Shown here one piece after another: positions 1-13,500 of a stretch of DNA of 64,000 nt (positions are counted from its first letter, which is position 1; each line of letters begins with the position of its first letter). The DNA lies in the NCBI GenBank assembly GCA_023078555.1, contig CM041200.1, positions 5,770,861 to 5,834,860 on the forward strand, read 5' to 3'. The position numbers and the translations under genes are program-made. The DNA is from Ulva prolifera. Its lineage: Eukaryota; Chlorophyta; Ulvophyceae; Ulvales; Ulvaceae. The notes beneath the pieces are model-generated. The model saw only the letters and a list, made by a program, of their open reading frames with translations, was not told where the DNA came from and searched no databases.

Positions 1-675
1 CTTGTCAGGGCTTCATACAAATTGAGAACACGACTACAGTCTTGACCAAAGTAGTGCCGGCCATACCCCAGACAAGCTGGGATCTCTATCGTTGTGTTTT
101 TTTGGACAGTCAGACCAAGCATGGCAATGGATGTGCAGGGAATGCGGGATGCTCACAGCATGCAACTGCTGCGTGCCGCCTTCCTACAATGTAAGTCACA
201 CTCAGGAGCAGTGTATCTGTGGACACTTATCTACTAGTCTAGTCTGTTGTACACCATGTACACCCAGGTTTACCCACCAGAGCAGTTTCAGCAACAAACT
301 TACAGCCCACGTTTCGCTTCGTGAACGGCCACATGCCAAACCATCTGTAAAAAGAACACTGCTAATCTTACATACCTGCATGCGGATTTCTAAAATCTAT
401 TCATACCTGCATCTACAATTTGAGACATATTGAGATGCGCCTTGACTGCAACATATGTAATGTAACGCAAATCAGAATATAAATCTGCGAAGACCTGTTC
501 ATGCCGAACTACAAGCCTGCGGCACACTGACCGGCATCATGGCGGCATGCCATGCCATAGCCGTGAGCCATTCCCAAAGAGCTTTAGGTTCATCAGCCAG
601 ATGCACCGCCACCTGCAACGGTCTTGACACATATTTATTGGTGGACACACCGGGCCCAGGATACTGTGCGGACCA
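1..675. other. No gene seen; probable 3' flank of RSH
   Basis: No open frame here resembles a known protein. The stretch lies downstream of the RSH stop on the minus strand. A minus-strand TGTAA (plus-strand TTACA at 368-372) could be the poly(A) signal of RSH, about 305 nt beyond its stop. Confidence 0.4.
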
Positions 676-3053
676 TCAGACCGTGGCAGCATCCGTCCCC
701 GAATGCACACACTGCCTGCCCATGTTTGTTAGAACCAGGCCATACAGTTCCTTCTGAAGAATGCCCAGTGCCGCCGGCGCCCCAGCAATTGCTCTCATAG
801 GTAAGCGCAGAACTGCTGGCAAATTCTCCTCAACACTGACTACATCACCCATGTAGAGTGGGTGTGTTGTACTCGTGATTGGCACGCCATTGACGCGCAG
901 CTGTGACTCATGAACACCTGCCGGCAGCCCTCCTGCCTCAAGCAGGTGGCCAACAGTGCTTGCTCCCAGAATGGCTTGCAGCGAATCTATCCGTGCACTG
1001 CCGTCCGAATCCACGACCACGTACACATTGCCTACACGTGGAGGCTGCATAACTGTGGCAACGTGGTCATTGAAGGTCCTGGATCGAGACGGCAGATCTG
1101 CACCGTCGAGAGTACGGCGTCGGGATGTAGCTGGGAGTTCCCGGGAGTGCCGCTCTTCGGCGGTGCCAGCCATGATACTCTGTGTGATCTGGCGCAGAAG
1201 TGTCGAGCGGCTACCCAAAACGTTCTTGTTGTAGTCCCTGATCTCATGCCCATACTGGAGCAACATGCGTGCCCAGGAGGTGTGCAATGCATCTGATATG
1301 GCTGCACCGTCCTCATCGCTGTCACTGGTACCGTGCTGATTGTCACCGCCCCGGGTCTTCTCCTTGTAGGACCAATGCGCAGCGATCCCAAATTCTGCAG
1401 TGCCAGCATTCATCAGTTACGAAAATAGTCGCTGCACCCATTGCAAACTTGCGATTGAGACACATAGCGTCAGGCAAAGCATTGCACATGAGACACTTGA
1501 ACGCCAATTTTTCGAGGCAAGCACCTGCGTTCCAGTGCATCTGGGGTGTGCGAATCTGGATCTCGATGGGAATCCCGTTGCCAACCAGCACCACGTTGTG
1601 CAAGCTTCTATAGCCATTGCCTTTCGGCGATCGCACATAGTCCTTCATGCGACCAGCAACGGCCGGCCAGCGATCAGTGATCTCCTTCATTGCTGTGTAA
1701 CAGTCGTTTTTGTGAGGCACAATTATCCGTACTGCCAGAACATCGTGTATCCGATCCAGGGGCTGCACAGCAACTGCACGGTTGGTGTCCTGTGGCGCTC
1801 GCATGAGAGACCAATCTTACCTTTGTTCAAAAGCAGAATATTATGGTTTCTCCAATTGCATGACGTCCTGCTTTTCTGATAACCAGACAGCTCATACCTT
1901 CAGTGAAGCGTCTGATGACTTTGATACTTGCTTAGACCTAATCGAGCTCAGGCTTTTCGGCCGGCCCTCGATATCATCAATCACAATGCCTCTCTGCTTC
2001 ACAAGAGTGAAGACATCATTCATGAATTCGTTGATGATATTCTTTGACTCCTTGAGCACACCATTAACATCTTTGTCAAGCTCATCATAGAGCTCTGGCT
2101 TCATAGCCTGCAACATAACTGCCCTCACTACCGCTACACCACCTGAGTGAAGTGTCAAAATGAGCCATGCCTGCAGACTTCTTGAACAGAGTCTACAACT
2201 GCTGCAATGCAATGCCAGAGAACGGCGAAGCAATCAATTGAGTAGGCGTCAGCGGTCAGCAATGATCCCCACCTTGAAGCACAGGTCTTCAAGCTCAGCC
2301 TTAATACTCCACACACCAAGACGATTGGCAATAGGGATGTACAGAGACTCGGTCGCGATTACGAACTCTTTGCGAGTCTGTGGGTCCATGCAATCCATGC
2401 GTCGGGCCTGTTCCAACTGGTTGGCGAATGTGACAAGAAGGACGCGCACGTCCCCCAGAGCAAGGAGCATTGAGCACATGCGGTCTGTGTTGATCTGCAA
2501 AACAAGCAATGTTAATGAAGGCTGTCACTGATGAGCAGGTTCGCATGTGTGCAGAAGTGTAGACGTGCAGCATGGGAAGCGTTAACACCTGCTCTCGCAA
2601 ATCTGGGTGTGACTGGTGCAGCCCTGAGACACTCTTGACCTTCTGAATACTCTTGATCAGTCGTATCACTTCCTCGGGCATATATTGAGCAAGCAATGAC
2701 TCTGGCAGACACGGACAGTCTAAAGCATCTTGGCATAAAGAAGCCGCTACGATAGTGGCGTCAAGTCCAAGCTTTGCGACAATAATTGCCGACTCCTCCA
2801 ATTGATGTAGGCGCAAAGCGTAGCGTGCAGAGCACGAGCTTTGGAGCGTGCTTGCCACGACGTACGCGCGCTGTACCAGGGGGTGATAGAGAACGTGGGT
2901 ATCGCATGTTTTCTTAGCCTCTGCCCACTTGGCAGAATCCTGTGAAGTGCCAGCCGTGGATGCCGCGATCGCCTTGCGCAGACGAGCCTGCATGATCATG
3001 TCGCGCGCATGTTGCCCAATGGCCAGCACAATCCACACGGAAACTTTAGACAT
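676..3053 (-). CDS. RSH: RelA/SpoT homologue, (p)ppGpp synthetase with degenerate hydrolase domain
   Basis: Makes the alarmone (p)ppGpp from ATP and GTP/GDP; plant and algal family members act in the plastid. Five exons (3053-2565, 2494-2273, 2107-1898, 1762-1525, 1394-676) join in phase to 625 residues from an ATG at 3053. The N-terminal half is an HD-type hydrolase fold, but the HD pair reads QD (SLCQDALDC) and the later KLADRLHNMR-like motif reads TFANQLEQARRM, so hydrolysis is probably lost. The synthetase domain looks intact: GRPKSLSSI, RIHDVLAVRIIV, SPKGNGYRSLHNVV, EIQIRT, EFGIAAHWSYKE. A TGS-like segment follows (about residues 500-570). Family assignment is near certain. The inactive hydrolase is inference from residues; plant CRSH and bacterial RelA are precedents. 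No clear plastid transit peptide is visible, so an upstream exon may be missing. Confidence 0.95.
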
Positions 3054-3292
3054 TCGTGTTCATATGTGGAGCCGCGAGCCCGAGGACGTGACAAAACTTT
3101 GTCGTGAGCCTTCGTTCGTGAGGGCAGCAGCACTACAAACCAGCATGGCAGCATCACTCCGACACGCAGTACGGTTGATCCATAGCCTATTTTAATTCAA
3201 CTGAAGACATAACGTAATCGCATGATACTGCACTTATGAAACGGTGGTGGCGAAACATGCAAGACGCGAAAATCATGCAGACAATTGTGAAG

Positions 3293-4054
3293 CTAGCATC
3301 TCCGGGTTTCGCTGAAAGCACGTAGGTATAAATGCAAACTTAAATCATGAACATAGAGTGCATTGTAATTGTCGTCTGGGAGCAGCAGCACTGACTGGCC
3401 AGGATAAGTGCTCCGAAACCGCTGAGCGCGAGCGATGCACAGTACGCTGCGAACCACAACCTGTCCATGAAAGCAGCCCGCGATACAACTGGGAAAACCA
3501 ATAACGAGCGATATGCGCAGATGTAAGGATATGCGTACCTGGAAGGCTTGACTCTCAACGTGCACTAGGTCCACAGTGTCTCTATCAAAAGCCTTGCCCA
3601 GCAGGCCCCGCTGGGTTGGCTTTGATGTGGATAATGGAATCCCTTGATCGCCAGGTGTATTCTTGACTGAGAAGCCCGTGACACGTCCAATCGGCGCGAT
3701 GGGGCTTTGAACGCGAGGTGGTTGAGAGGGCAGCGAATTCGGGTCAGCAAAACGCCTTGGAGGACTGCTTATATTAAGCTTGTCACCATATCTCTCCGTA
3801 AATGAGTTGAGGGGAGAGTTGGGTAAGGACTGGGCCGCTCCTGTGTCGGACCGGACCCTTGAAATGTTGTTAGGAATGCCTATCTGCTTAGACACAGGAC
3901 TAGCTTTCATGCTTCCTATCATCGTTGCTTGCGCTGTACCAGGCGTGATACTAGCGCCTGGCCGACGCAATGGACGAGTGACGCCTTCCGCAGACGTACG
4001 CGACGAGAAAGCAATGAAGCCATTACGGTGGTTGCACGCGTCGACGTTGACCAT
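3293..4054 (-). CDS. Unidentified protein, Ser/Pro-rich and disordered
   Basis: I do not recognise this gene. From an ATG at 4054 a 172-codon exon runs to a good donor (CAG|GTACGC) at 3539. The protein is rich in Ser, Pro, Arg and Thr, with SP and TP sites typical of a phosphorylated disordered region (NSPLNSFTERYGDKLNIS, ISSPPRRFADPNSLPSQPP). A second exon after about 3470 is plausible but its frame is uncertain. One reading is basic and soluble. Another (LWFAAYCASLALSGFGALIL) would give a transmembrane segment, which would make it a membrane protein with a disordered N-terminus. It lies tail-on to RSH, about 240 nt away, on the same strand. Confidence 0.45.
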   Translation of the reverse strand: MVNVDACNHRNGFIAFSSRTSAEGVTRPLRRPGASITPGTAQATMIGSMKASPVSKQIGIPNNISRVRSDTGAAQSLPNSPLNSFTERYGDKLNISSPPRRFADPNSLPSQPPRVQSPIAPIGRVTGFSVKNTPGDQGIPLSTSKPTQRGLLGKAFDRDTVDLVHVESQAFQVRISLHLRISLVIGFPSCIAGCFHGQVVVRSVLCIARAQRFRSTYPGQSVLLLPDDNYNALYVHDLSLHLYLRAFSETRRC

Positions 4055-6910
4055 TTACTTCAGCCTCGAGGTGCCTGTAGATGCTGCGTTTTGCGCTCGC
4101 GTTCATGAGGCAAGCCGGCCGGTGACAGTATCCTCACCATGTGCCTATGCATGCGCGCATTCGCAGCACGTTCCGACCATGCTCCGACAATTTGAATCCT
4201 GGTCCATTGGAAGCACACGTGCGCCGGATCGAGGGGATCCATCATGAGCGTGCAGAGAGCTATCGTGATGTACGTCCAGCAAAGGCTCTTTCTACACTAT
4301 GGCACCAGGTGCGCGGTGCGGGTTGCCGTGAGCAGGTACGCACTGCCACTGTGTAATTGCAATGCGGTGATCCTCACACGTTCCTCCTTCACATGCATGC
4401 AGCGCCAAAAGCATGATAGGTCATGCGCAAGCGCGGGCGGATCTATTGCACATCCCGACGGCTTCTCAAAGTCCGACTGTCCTCATGATGAACATCTCAT
4501 ACAATTATGGCCACGGGCTCTGTTGCCGCTCAACCACTCACACCTACCAGCAAGCTGTGCCACGTCATTGCCAACGTGTAAGCAGATACTGACTTGCACC
4601 GCTGCGTCAGCGGAGCGGCCGGTTGTGAACCCGCTGAATTCTTTTCAAAGCGCGCGGGGACGTCCGCGGACGCAGTGCAGAACGGACAAGCACGTATGTC
4701 CCACAGTTGCCGTGGGGTGCCGACGATGCTGTGTGCAGTACCTCGTAGGCGCTTGCGGCGACGATCGTACGATCGTGTAAAGTGAGGTGGACACTGTTAT
4801 CCACTCGAGAAGTTCAATTTTGAACGGCATGCCGCGGCAACTGAGAAGTGATCGGCAGTGCCAGAAACGTGGCTTGGAGAGCAATGCATAGTTCACCGAG
4901 CCTCTTGTGGCCCTCGTGGAGTATCTCGCATCTAGATATCTGGGGTTCATGGCCAGTTTTGCAGGACACCTTCGGGCGTACGAACATGTGGCCAGTTGCC
5001 CATTGAAACAGCCGCATCTCCAGCGAATACATAATCGCAACGCACATCATGTTTTACTGGAGGTTACACGTTAAGCATGTCTCGTCCAGACTCGATCCTG
5101 TTCTCATGCCACTGCCAGGTGCTCCAGGGTCCCTCACAATGGCTGTGGTGTGGAACAGTTGGCGTTCCGGCAGGGCGCTAACGCTGTCAAACCTGCACAG
5201 CATACGGCTGTCCTACTGTCGAAGCCACTTATCGCTGCAGTATCTAGATTGTGGTTCATCAATCTGGACCAAAGCCTGTTTGTGACTCTAAACCCACCAC
5301 CAGGCATATCTCCATGACAGACCCTGATTGTTTTCAGCTCTTGAAACCCATGAAAACCCGTCTGCGGAAAAAAGCAGCCCCGGAGGAACAGACAAATTTC
5401 AAACAAACAACCCCCTCAGTGCCATGGGCCCCTTGAGCCGCTCCCAGCATGCCGTACACAGGCTGCAATGAAGAGTATCTGCTTGGCGAGGATACATATG
5501 CGGCACAGCCTCTTGCCAATGGCTGGCTGGCGGTCTCGTACCCGCCCCTGAGCCCCAGACAATTGTTGTCTGCTACCTTTGGGTCTGGTACGCCACATTG
5601 GCGACAGGGGGATCATTCTGTGATCGCGATTGAAGATCTCCAGTCTAGCACGCAGGGGGGGTGGGGAACATGACATCATATCACGGGCACTCACATCTTA
5701 CGGGCACATTCGGATCAAGCTCAGCGGCAATGGGGGTGCCCGGTTGGTACTACTGACACAAGTACTGGTTGCCAGTGCCCATATTTGATACGTGCGAACT
5801 CGGGGAGGCAGATAGCACCGCGCACACTGGGCGCGCCAGAAGGACAAGACCGCTCGTGCCCCCGCCAGTCGACGCCCCGCACGTAGCAGCCTGTCAACAC
5901 CACCACTGTCGCACATCAACACCTCTACATACCCACTCCCATGCAAGTACACACACCCACTGCTGCAGACATGCTCCCATCCATATGCCGCAATTGCTTG
6001 TCAACCCGTCAGCACCGCACACGCGTGGAAGTTGTTCCCACAGGCACGGACGGGGCGGCCGGGCAGGCCCAACACGAGACTGCCCGGCTGCTGGCGGGCG
6101 CAACAACTGCAGGGGAGCTCCCTCCCCCTCTTCAACTTTCCTCCACCAAGCAGAGGCGCCCCTGCTCAGCACGCCGACTCAGCGACGCCAGCACAGCGTA
6201 GCACACCGAAGCCATAGTACGGCCAAGGACGCCGCAGCTGGCGAAGAAGGTTGCGGCCACTCCGCACGCTGAGTAGAGCTGCCACACCGAATAGCGGAGA
6301 ATGTCTGCAGGCGGCGCAATGGGGCAGAGACAGGCGGCCCGCCGCTCAGGCAGGATTGCCAAATAGCGGCCACAGGTCATCAGCAGGCAGCATGAGTCCC
6401 GTAAGAACTGCCTTGCCCGTGCAACATGCCAGCAGCGCGTCATGTGTGGCTACAGCTGTCTTGCATGCCATCAGGTCAGGGTGTGCGTGTGACTATAGTT
6501 ATCGTAAACCCTCTGTCTTCACGAAGACCTTTGTGCATGTGACTGCTTCATGATCGCAGGCGAGGCATCCAAGAAACTTGGGCTTCAGCTGGGAGGGGAA
6601 GTTGGCGGCACGCATGACGTTGCTGTGCTCAGGAGTTGTGCTGGCCGGTGTCTGTTGCAGGGACAGAGGTAGAGAAGCAGGTACCACCGCGAGCAGCATG
6701 CATGTCCGAGGAATTCGGTGCTGCCCGCCTCGCCATCTTTATCCTTGTAACATGTCGAGGAAATCAACAATCTCAACAGCCGCACTCACTGCACCACATG
6801 TCCTTGTAGCTCAGACCTGTATCCGCCTGTACCATCTGCTCCTTTTGTGCTTTCAACTAGCATAGGCTTTGCTTTTTCCAGACGTCTGCGGCTCGAAAAG
6901 ACAGCGGTGA

Positions 6911-7382
6911 CACATCACCGTGGCCGTGTGGCCCGCCCGCCGTGGGAGCACGACCAGGGGGTTCGGGCGGGCCGAGCTGGGGTTGAGGGGTTGGGGGTCC
7001 GAGCGTACGGGTGAGCGGGATGGTGTGCGGGTGATGGGTGGGGTGGGGTTCTGCTGGGGGAGGCTGGCGCCTCCCCGGGATTGTTGTAGGTGTCTCTGTG
7101 TGTTTGGCTTTGCAGCCTGGGCTGCTTGTGCTTTCGGGGCTCTGGGGCCAGGGTGCGAGTGGGGTTGGGGGTGCGGGTGTGAGTGTCGGCGTGGGGTATG
7201 GGGGCCTGTGTGTGTATGGCTGCGGCCAGGGCAGGTGCTAGCCATGGCGTGTGCGGTAGCATGGGTGTGTTGGTATGTGCTGCCTGTTGCTGGTTACGTG
7301 GGTGTGTGGTCCCCCTGGTTGTTGCCCGCGGTGCTACCTGCCTTGCTCACTCTGTCCTTGTAGCACATCACCGTGGCCGTGT
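6911..7382 (+). repeat. 19-bp direct repeats bracketing a G/T-rich block
   Basis: The 19-mer CACATCACCGTGGCCGTGT occurs at 6911-6929 and again, without mismatch, at 7364-7382. The 434 bp between them are very rich in G and T on the plus strand. This could be one period of a degenerate minisatellite or the duplicated edge of an insertion. No transposase or terminal inverted repeats are visible. Confidence 0.6.
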
Positions 7383-7476
7383 TGAGCGATGGCTTGCGGC
7401 TGCAGCTGCTGGCGAGCACCAGTGCGAGAGGCGCCCGCATTCGGATACATCAACGTACGCTAGTGTTGGGTCGATG

Positions 7477-7687
<211 letters not shown>

Positions 7688-8400
7688 GGCTGTGCACAGC
7701 CCACCCACTGCGGGCTGAGGCCTTGCTCTTGGGTCTGGCATGATGCGTTGTTTGACTACGGCTTGCCTCTCTTGCCTTCCACCTCGCTGCCGTAGGAGAC
7801 AGCAGTGGGACCCAGCTGTCTTTGGGGGCCCAGCTGTCTTGCGCTCTCAATGAGCAAGTGCAGATCTAGCTGCAGCATGCAAGGTCGGGCACGCCTGGGA
7901 CGGTGCTTCTTGAGAACAGCTCATGTGGCATCCCATCGCCGTAAGCTTCACACGATGCGAGTTAGTGTTCGCTGCATACTTTGGGCACGCGTACGAGGCA
8001 GCCTTGTGGTCGCCGCCGCTCCAGTCTGCGACAGGCTGTGTGCTGGGGCCAGCTAATGCCGTGTCCAACAAACCGCAAAGGGACCGCCAAGAACTGATTG
8101 CCAGCCGCATCACAGCACATGAAGCCCGCAACCAGACGGACACAGGCACATCACACCTTGGCCTCTGCTTCCTGGGCCTCAACACCTGCTTCCCTGCCAT
8201 TGGCAGCATGCCCCAACACGCCCCTGCCGTGATGTGACTTACACTCCGCGCAGCCCCCTGGGCGCTACTGGAGGCCGTCTCTGCAGTTCCTGTGGTTTCT
8301 AGCTTCGGTCGGCTGGCCCGAGGGGTGATCGACCGCCTCTGTTGTGGCCTTCCTGCGCGAGTGCACGAGGCTGTGGTCGTGCTCCAGTTTGATGGAGTGC

Positions 8401-8422
8401 GGGGGGGGGGGGGGGGGGGGGG
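8401..8422 (+). repeat. Poly-G tract, 22 G
   Basis: A run of 22 consecutive G on the plus strand with no coding context. Its length may be affected by sequencing or assembly. Confidence 0.95.
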
Positions 8423-9340
8423 CATTATGCGCTGAACGTATGCATGATCACTTTTTGGGCTGTATGTAGTTACAAAGGACAGAAGCCGGGCATCGGGTCA
8501 TTGCTAGGAATCCACTCGCAAAGCCACTCGTTCATGGCACGAGGCCGGGCACGCAGCGCACCACAGCCCTGCCGGGCTGTATGTATGCATAACTACGGGC
8601 TGTGTGAGGTCGCCTATGCAGGCACGTGACGTGAATGGTGAACAGGCGGCCGGATCGGTGTGGTCCCAGTGGGCAAGTCCCAGTGGCTCAGGACATGCAT
8701 CATTAAAAAATTTGAAACCTGTAGGGCCTGGTGCTCAGGTGTGTTACAAAGCTTGTGCTTGCGGAGCTGCAGGATGGAATAGGTGAGGTGAATTAGGCGC
8801 GTTCCGGTGTGTTCTTTTGGAGGCGGATTTGTCTGCGCAGCGCTTGATCTCTACTCGGACCACTCCTGTTTAGTGGGGATGTGTGGTGGGCGGGGCTGCA
8901 TTGTTGACTTTGTGGCAATGCTTGTGTGGGGCTTCGGTGCTGCTTGTGCACGTTCGATGCGATGTGAAATTTATGCCCGCTTTCCCACCTCCATGCGTTC
9001 ATCCCATCATGATCGCAAGCAACCTCATTCAAGGCCGACTCGAGCCATCGTACGCACCAGCAAGATTGCGCTTGCACAATCGCGGCACGGACCCAGGTTG
9101 CGGCGTAAACCTGTCGAGAGCTCTGCCCTCTCAACCTCTGTGTTCATATAATTCAGGACGCAACTTGATCACGGTGGTCACTCTGATGATGCTTTCCTGA
9201 CTCTGCCCTTGCCTGCGCACTGCAGCAGCGCGCGGTGTCGAGCGCGACGCACCCGACGCCCCGTTCGTAGCAGCTTCATTTTTATAATTTGCGATCTGGG
9301 AATTCTGAGAGTAATGTGAAGTGGAACATTCCGGACCACC

Positions 9341-10450
9341 ATGCCGTTCCAGCGTGGCACAGGCCCGTTCAAGCGGGTTTACAAGCTCTTGCTGATTGCT
9401 TCATCGTTTGGATGCACTTTGTGGCCCTTGGTTGTGTCATCTGCAACCTTACTCTTACTGCCACTGAAAATTGCGGTCGTCCCAGTAGCCGCTGTGGTCG
9501 TCTTGGCTGTAGTACCCATTCCCGAGGAGCCACCCCTGGGCATTCGGAAGCTGCTGAAGGACGCAGTCGCGGCAGCCCAGGAATATTTGCAGATCACAGT
9601 GAAGTACAACGATGATCAGTTTCACCATGGAGGCCCCTACGTTATCGGTGTGTCCTGTGTCGCAAGCAACATCCCATCGACACGTCCAGGGTCGCTAAGT
9701 TGGGCCAGCTGCAGGCCTTGAACCTCATTCCGTCCTTCCCGTTGCCATCCCAGCCGTTATGAATACTCTATCTGATCGGTTGCCCCAGACATGCCAGACA
9801 TGCCATAGTCTGGCAACCTCGATCGTGTTTGGTCTGCCATTTGCACGCCAGATCTGGTGGTGGCTTGACATACGGCCTGCCACCAGGAAACGCTTCAACG
9901 GTCTACTGCAAGACGGGAAGACAGTGTGCCTTAATCCTGGAGGTATTCAAGAATGTCTATATATGCGCCCTGGGCATGAAGTTGCATATCTGACACAGAG
10001 GCTCGGGTTCATCCGCATAGCTATACGGCATGGGTACGCTCACCCGCCCTCAGACTTGTGGTCGTGCGGTGAGATATTCTTCATATCAGGGAAATGTGTG
10101 TGTGCAGTGCCCCGCTTGTTCCTGCGTTCGCTTTTGGGCAGTCTGACATGTACAAGTACATCAGGCCAGGGCCACCGTTCCTCCCAAAGAGTGCCGTTGC
10201 AGCACTTAGTAGAAAGGTTGGATTTGTGCCGTTTCTGTTCTGGGGGCGCTGGGGCACCACTATCCCTTACGATTCGGCAATGACTGTGGTTCTTGGCGAT
10301 CCTATTCCAACAGCAGAAGACCAAACAGAAACTCCAACAGACGAATTGTGCAAAGAGTACAGCAAGAAGTTCATTGCAAGTCTCCAAAACATGTTCGAAG
10401 AGCACAAGTCTGAAGCAGGATATCCGGACCTCGAGCTGCACGTGATGTAA
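9341..10450 (+). CDS. DGAT2: Diacylglycerol O-acyltransferase type 2
   Basis: Transfers an acyl group from acyl-CoA to diacylglycerol, the last step of triacylglycerol synthesis, at the ER or lipid droplet. Three exons (9341-9647, 9715-10033, 10108-10450) join in phase to 322 residues, the usual length of the family. Hydrophobic segments at residues 18-60 are the expected membrane hairpin. The catalytic block GLEPHSVLPVAI is the plant/algal EPHS version of the animal HPHG motif and is created across the first intron. Next come RPATRKRFNGLLQDG, NPGGIQECLY, RPGHEVAYLTQRLGFIRIAI and APLVPAFAFGQSDMY, all family hallmarks. The stop codon region itself contains TGTAA. The gene converges on the large minus-strand gene, with only 133 bp between the stops. 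Confidence 0.97.
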
Positions 10451-10583
10451 GAGTACGTATGAAGCGGCAGGTTGTTGTCATTACCGTGTGATGCTTGACA
10501 CACGATATGGTGGACAGCCGCCTTCCAAATGAAACACACCATCCCTTAAGCCACCAGCATCACAGCTGGTGATGTCTCCTTTT

Positions 10584-13500
10584 CTATGAATCAATTTTGT
10601 ACAGGGCCCTCATCACGTCTGCATGTGGCACCGAAAAGTCCATATGCGCAGATCGCACGGTACGCAGACTGACTCTGCTACGTCCATCTCCGGCTACCTG
10701 ATCTGAGGACTGGTGAAGAACAGCATCTTCGTCTGCACCCATTTGGCGGTTCCCATGTGTTGGCATGGCTGCTGCACAAGGACTTGTACGGACTGTGGCA
10801 GGTGAGCACTTTCCATTTGCCAACGTGGGCCGCCCTTCATCGTGCTCTGACGATGCACCCTCCCGTCTGTTGAGTAGGGCATGGCCGCTCTGGCTGTCCG
10901 TGTCCAAGTGTGATGTAAGCCCTTGTGCGGACGTCACTGTAAGTGCTCCAGGCCCATGTGAAGGATGTCCGCCAGAACGAGCTGTAATGTTGTTGACGAG
11001 CCCGGCCGCTTTATCAGATTCAGACAAAACCGCCTCTCTGTATTTCTTCCTGGCAGTAGTGCCTCGGAGTAGATTTGATGTGGATGCTATTGTCGGGATC
11101 TTCTGTGCTGGACGCCGCTTGTTCTGCTGTAACGCACTCTCTGCGACATGTTTGATTAGTACTTGCCTGCCTGACACACCTACTGTATGGACTGTTCGGA
11201 CATGCGGTGTTGATATAGGCCGGACGCTGGGACCTGCTGGTGGGCCCCGTGCTCCTAAACTTTGTTCCAAATTGAGCCTCTTGGCATATGCCACTTCAAA
11301 CTCCTTACACAGATCCAAATCAGCCTGGACCTGGTTCAGAAGGCCCTGCACTGCTGCGCTGTTGACATGCTGTGCTGCTGCTTTAGCAGATCCCATGTCA
11401 AGTTTCCTGGATCGACCCCCAGTTTGTGAGCTGATCTGCTGCAGTAGCGCAGACAACAGTTTCCCATTCCTCTCAACCTGCACACGACAGCGAAACGCAG
11501 TGAGTGCGATCCCGAGCGGCATCACATGTTCCAGCCTTTACACATGCGTTGTACCCTCTCATGGGCAACTGTCACCATGCAATGTCTGGCAACAGGAACC
11601 TGCATGACCGGGCACCAGACCTTCCGGAGCACAGAATGCTCTGCCTGCAATCTTTCGATTGTGTTGGAGTTCAAGGTTTTCCCCTGATCTTTGAAGTCTG
11701 TTCGCATGTCTATGGTCCCCCAGTCCCCAGCTAGTTCAGGCAGCCGCGGCTGGCCCTCCTCCATGGCCTTTTCCCATTCTGGAAGTGAGATTGATCCATC
11801 ACAGTCCATGTCAAAAACCTTAATGAACTCTTTCACAAGCATGCTGCTTTCTGCTGGAGACGCTGCCTTCATGACTACCCGCAAAATTGTTGCAATCGCT
11901 TTTCTGCCAAGTTTTTGAACATTCTGATCATCAAAGCGAGCAAAGAACTCTTTTGTGGAAAGCCGCTTATCGAACATAAATACTGCAGCTTTTTTTATTA
12001 CGTCTGTTGCATCCAGCTGAGCTTTGACTGAAAACGTCAGACCCGTTCGCTTGCTCAAGGTTGCCAGATGCTGCATGCAGTTCCTGCGATTGATGCTCGA
12101 GGATCCACGGATGCTTCAGGGCGTGAGGTCCATGTAGCTGGGGTTCAAGCATGTCAGACCATGCATGACGGGATTGTGCTATGCTCGAGGCTGTGGCCTC
12201 TTCCAAACAGAATTCCAACCTGCAAGCGTTGGCTTCTCAACTCGGAGGAACAGACCTGCAAGTCTTGAAAGCTGACCATGCCATCGCCATCATGATCAAG
12301 CATCACCTCAAGGTACCTCAATTGGCCAGGAGAAATATCCGGAATGATTAATGTGCAAAATTTGAACAATTCTCCGTGACTGAGCCAGCCCTGTCCATGT
12401 TTGTCTACCTGTAGGCAACAGACGACCACGTTGCACATGCACAATTCGGTGGCTTCCACATCTGCGGTGTAGGCCGCACCATGCGGAAAATATCCACCAA
12501 CCGCATCCGCTGTGAGTCTGCCACAGAAGCTAGCCTTGCAAACACATCCACTGTGTTTGCCCCCCCAGCTGGAGCCATTGAGGCGGAAGCTGAGCCCTCG
12601 CTACTACAGGAGCTCCCTCCGTCCGACTCATGGCTGCCTTCCTCAGAAAGTTTCCCTGTCACACTCCATACATCGCTGCCAGAGGCAACCGACCCAGCAA
12701 TTGACCTGGAGACCTCGCTCGGTCCCGCCTGCGTCCACCGCGCGCTACCATGCCGAGACATGGTGCATGCCCCTTGCTCAGATTGCTCGACCTGGCTGAC
12801 GTGGGAGGGGAACAGGCTGCCACGTCGGCCAGATCGGGAATTGGGCGGCTGACCCCCGCCACCCCGAGATACACCGCGCAACTCCTTTGGCAGCATTGGC
12901 ATAGGATACAGCTCCACAGTGTGGATTGGCTGAATACTGCATGCACAGCAAACATCAAGGCGGTTCCGCGATGATGTGACCACGCATCAGATGCGATGTA
13001 TTGTAAAGTGGCAGCTTGGTCATGCTGTGCGGACGTCCGCCGCGTTGTCCGGGGCAATTTCACAAACACACGATCTCCTGCAATGCTGCCATACATTTCA
13101 CAGTAGCAGTCTCAGCGAATGACTTGAGAACGGACGAGGCATAGCAGAAGATCTGGACCCTCGTGGCAAAACACGCAGAACCTCACCGCAGCCGCTTGGC
13201 TGCCACCTCCTGTTGAGCGGTGGCAATTTGCTGAACGATGCGTGTGGTCGCATCACCCTCATTCTCGCCACTGCTCATCTTCATGTCTGGCTGCAAAGTG
13301 CCGCAGAGCAGGAAAATGGGCAGGGTTCCATTGGAGAGGCGCATGGCAACCTCCAGTGCCTTTGCCATGTTGAAGCCCCGAGCTCCTTGCAGCCGCTCTA
13401 CCTGGTCCTTGAACCAACGTAGCAGCCCAGTGGTCATGCCTGACTTGACTTCCCGCAGGCCTTCCCTCCACTGCACCAGGGTGTCCCCAGAAGTGATCAT

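Noticed and set aside
6853-7363. Gly/Trp-rich (plus) and Pro/Thr/His-rich (minus) open frames
   Set aside because: Low-complexity product of the G/T-rich block; no domain or splice context.
7847-8425. 192-codon minus-strand open frame starting in the poly-G tract
   Set aside because: Overlaps an equally open plus-strand frame and resembles no protein.
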